The notes under the pieces are model-generated. The model was given only the letters and a program-made list of their open reading frames with translations. It searched no databases and was not told the DNA's origin. From Pseudomonadota bacterium (GTDB lineage: Bacteria; Pseudomonadota; Alphaproteobacteria; Rhizobiales; Rhizobiaceae): DNA of 6,229 nucleotides. The number at the start of each line of letters is the position of its first letter. The stretch's first letter is position 1. Both the position numbers and the translations under genes were made by a program. Below are positions 6,007 to 6,229 of this stretch, piece after piece. The DNA is taken from positions 1 through 6,229 of the forward strand of contig JAEWDP010000109.1 in assembly GCA_023390055.1 (NCBI GenBank). The letters are read 5' to 3'.

Positions 6007-6034
6007 CCTATAGCGACTACCGCCTCTTTTACAA
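6007..6034 (-). promoter_or_regulatory. Possible promoter of the FecR-like gene
   Basis: On the minus strand, TTGTAA (6034-6029) and TATAGG (6012-6007) are separated by 16 bases. They would give an untranslated leader of about 35 bases ending in the GGGAGGAG ribosome site. The match to consensus is moderate. Confidence 0.3.
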
Positions 6035-6103
6035 CCCACCATTGCAGGTGCCACCTTCTTTCGAGACGTCCAGGTACGGAAATCGTAGGCCGAGCGCGCT
6101 GTC

Positions 6104-6229
6104 TGTCAACGGCGGATTAAAAGTCGGCCATTGGGCGGCGCAAAACCAGGCCACTTGATGTTGGGGGCATCGAGCGCCGGGAGGGCGTAGCCCGAGCGGT
6201 GTTCGATGCCCCCAACATTGCGTTTTTCA
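6104..6229 (+). mobile_element. Left end of another IS21-type element, running off the window
   Basis: The tip appears to be TGTCAACGGCGG at 6104. Two direct repeats follow: GCGGATTAAAAGTCGGCCA (6112-6130) and GCGGCGCAAAACCAGGCCA (6135-6153), 13 of 19 identical and offset by 23 bases. That spacing equals the repeats of the complete element (24 and 23). Next comes a long hairpin at 6158-6218 with the same core as at 620-684. The sequences differ from both IS21 relatives elsewhere in the window, so this would be a third type. istA would be expected just beyond the end. The identification rests on architecture and core similarity, not on a coding match. Confidence 0.65.
6158..6218 (+). promoter_or_regulatory. 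Long structured hairpin in the leader of the second IS21-type element
   Basis: The arms ATGTTGGGGGCATCGA (6158-6173) and TCGATGCCCCCAACAT (6203-6218) are perfect 16-base complements. Pairing continues inward for six more pairs, GCGCCG (6174-6179) with CGGTGT (6197-6202), two of which are G-T (G-U in RNA). A purine internal loop with tandem G-A follows (GGA 6180-6182 against GAG 6194-6196), then GGGC (6183-6186) pairs with GCCC (6190-6193) around GTA. TTGCG and five T residues (6224-6228) follow, so this copy could also terminate transcription. Confidence 0.7.

Overview
The window reads as accessory DNA of an alphaproteobacterium, most likely a rhizobium-type (Rhizobiales) plasmid or genomic island. 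The basis is family resemblance recalled from memory (IS21-family IstA/IstB, an IS66-type TnpA fragment, a HigBA-like toxin-antitoxin pair, a small exported FecR-like protein) and the moderately GC-rich composition. No database search was possible, so the host is an inference. There is no long chromosomal operon: almost everything is a mobile element, a remnant of one, a toxin-antitoxin module, or a broken gene between them.

Layout. Positions 1-453 have no convincing gene but hold a cluster of related AT-rich repeats. At 454/478-573 the start of a small membrane-anchored reading frame is cut by the left end of a complete IS21-family element (571-3183). That element has paired terminal repeats at each end, a 212-base structured leader, istA (783-2291) and istB (2288-3058). 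On the minus strand follows a HigB-like toxin (3651-3977) and XRE antitoxin (3376-3654), sharing a 4-base overlap and a well-formed promoter whose -10 box sits in a perfect palindrome. Positions 4013-4371 contain no clear gene. Positions 4372-4842 are a junction of two dead transposase genes facing each other: the start of an IS66-type tnpA on + and a frameshifted, truncated istA of a different IS21 relative on -. After about 580 bases without a convincing gene comes a secreted FecR-like gene on - (5425-5966), broken by a one-base frameshift. The window ends inside the left end of another IS21-type element (from about 6104).

How the parts work together. IstA (DDE transposase) and IstB (AAA+ ATPase) would move the 571-3183 element by binding its paired end repeats. 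HigB and HigA would form a self-regulated stability module. The transposase fragments and the broken gene record repeated insertion and decay.

The most interesting signal is a shared structure in the leaders of the two different IS21-type elements (620-684 and 6158-6218). Each is a long, nearly perfect stem whose arms are unrelated in sequence between the two copies, capped by the same core: tandem G-A mismatches, a GGG(G)C / GCC(C)C stem and a GTA loop. Changed arms with pairing retained, plus G-U wobbles that pair only in + strand RNA, suggest a selected RNA element in the transposon leader.
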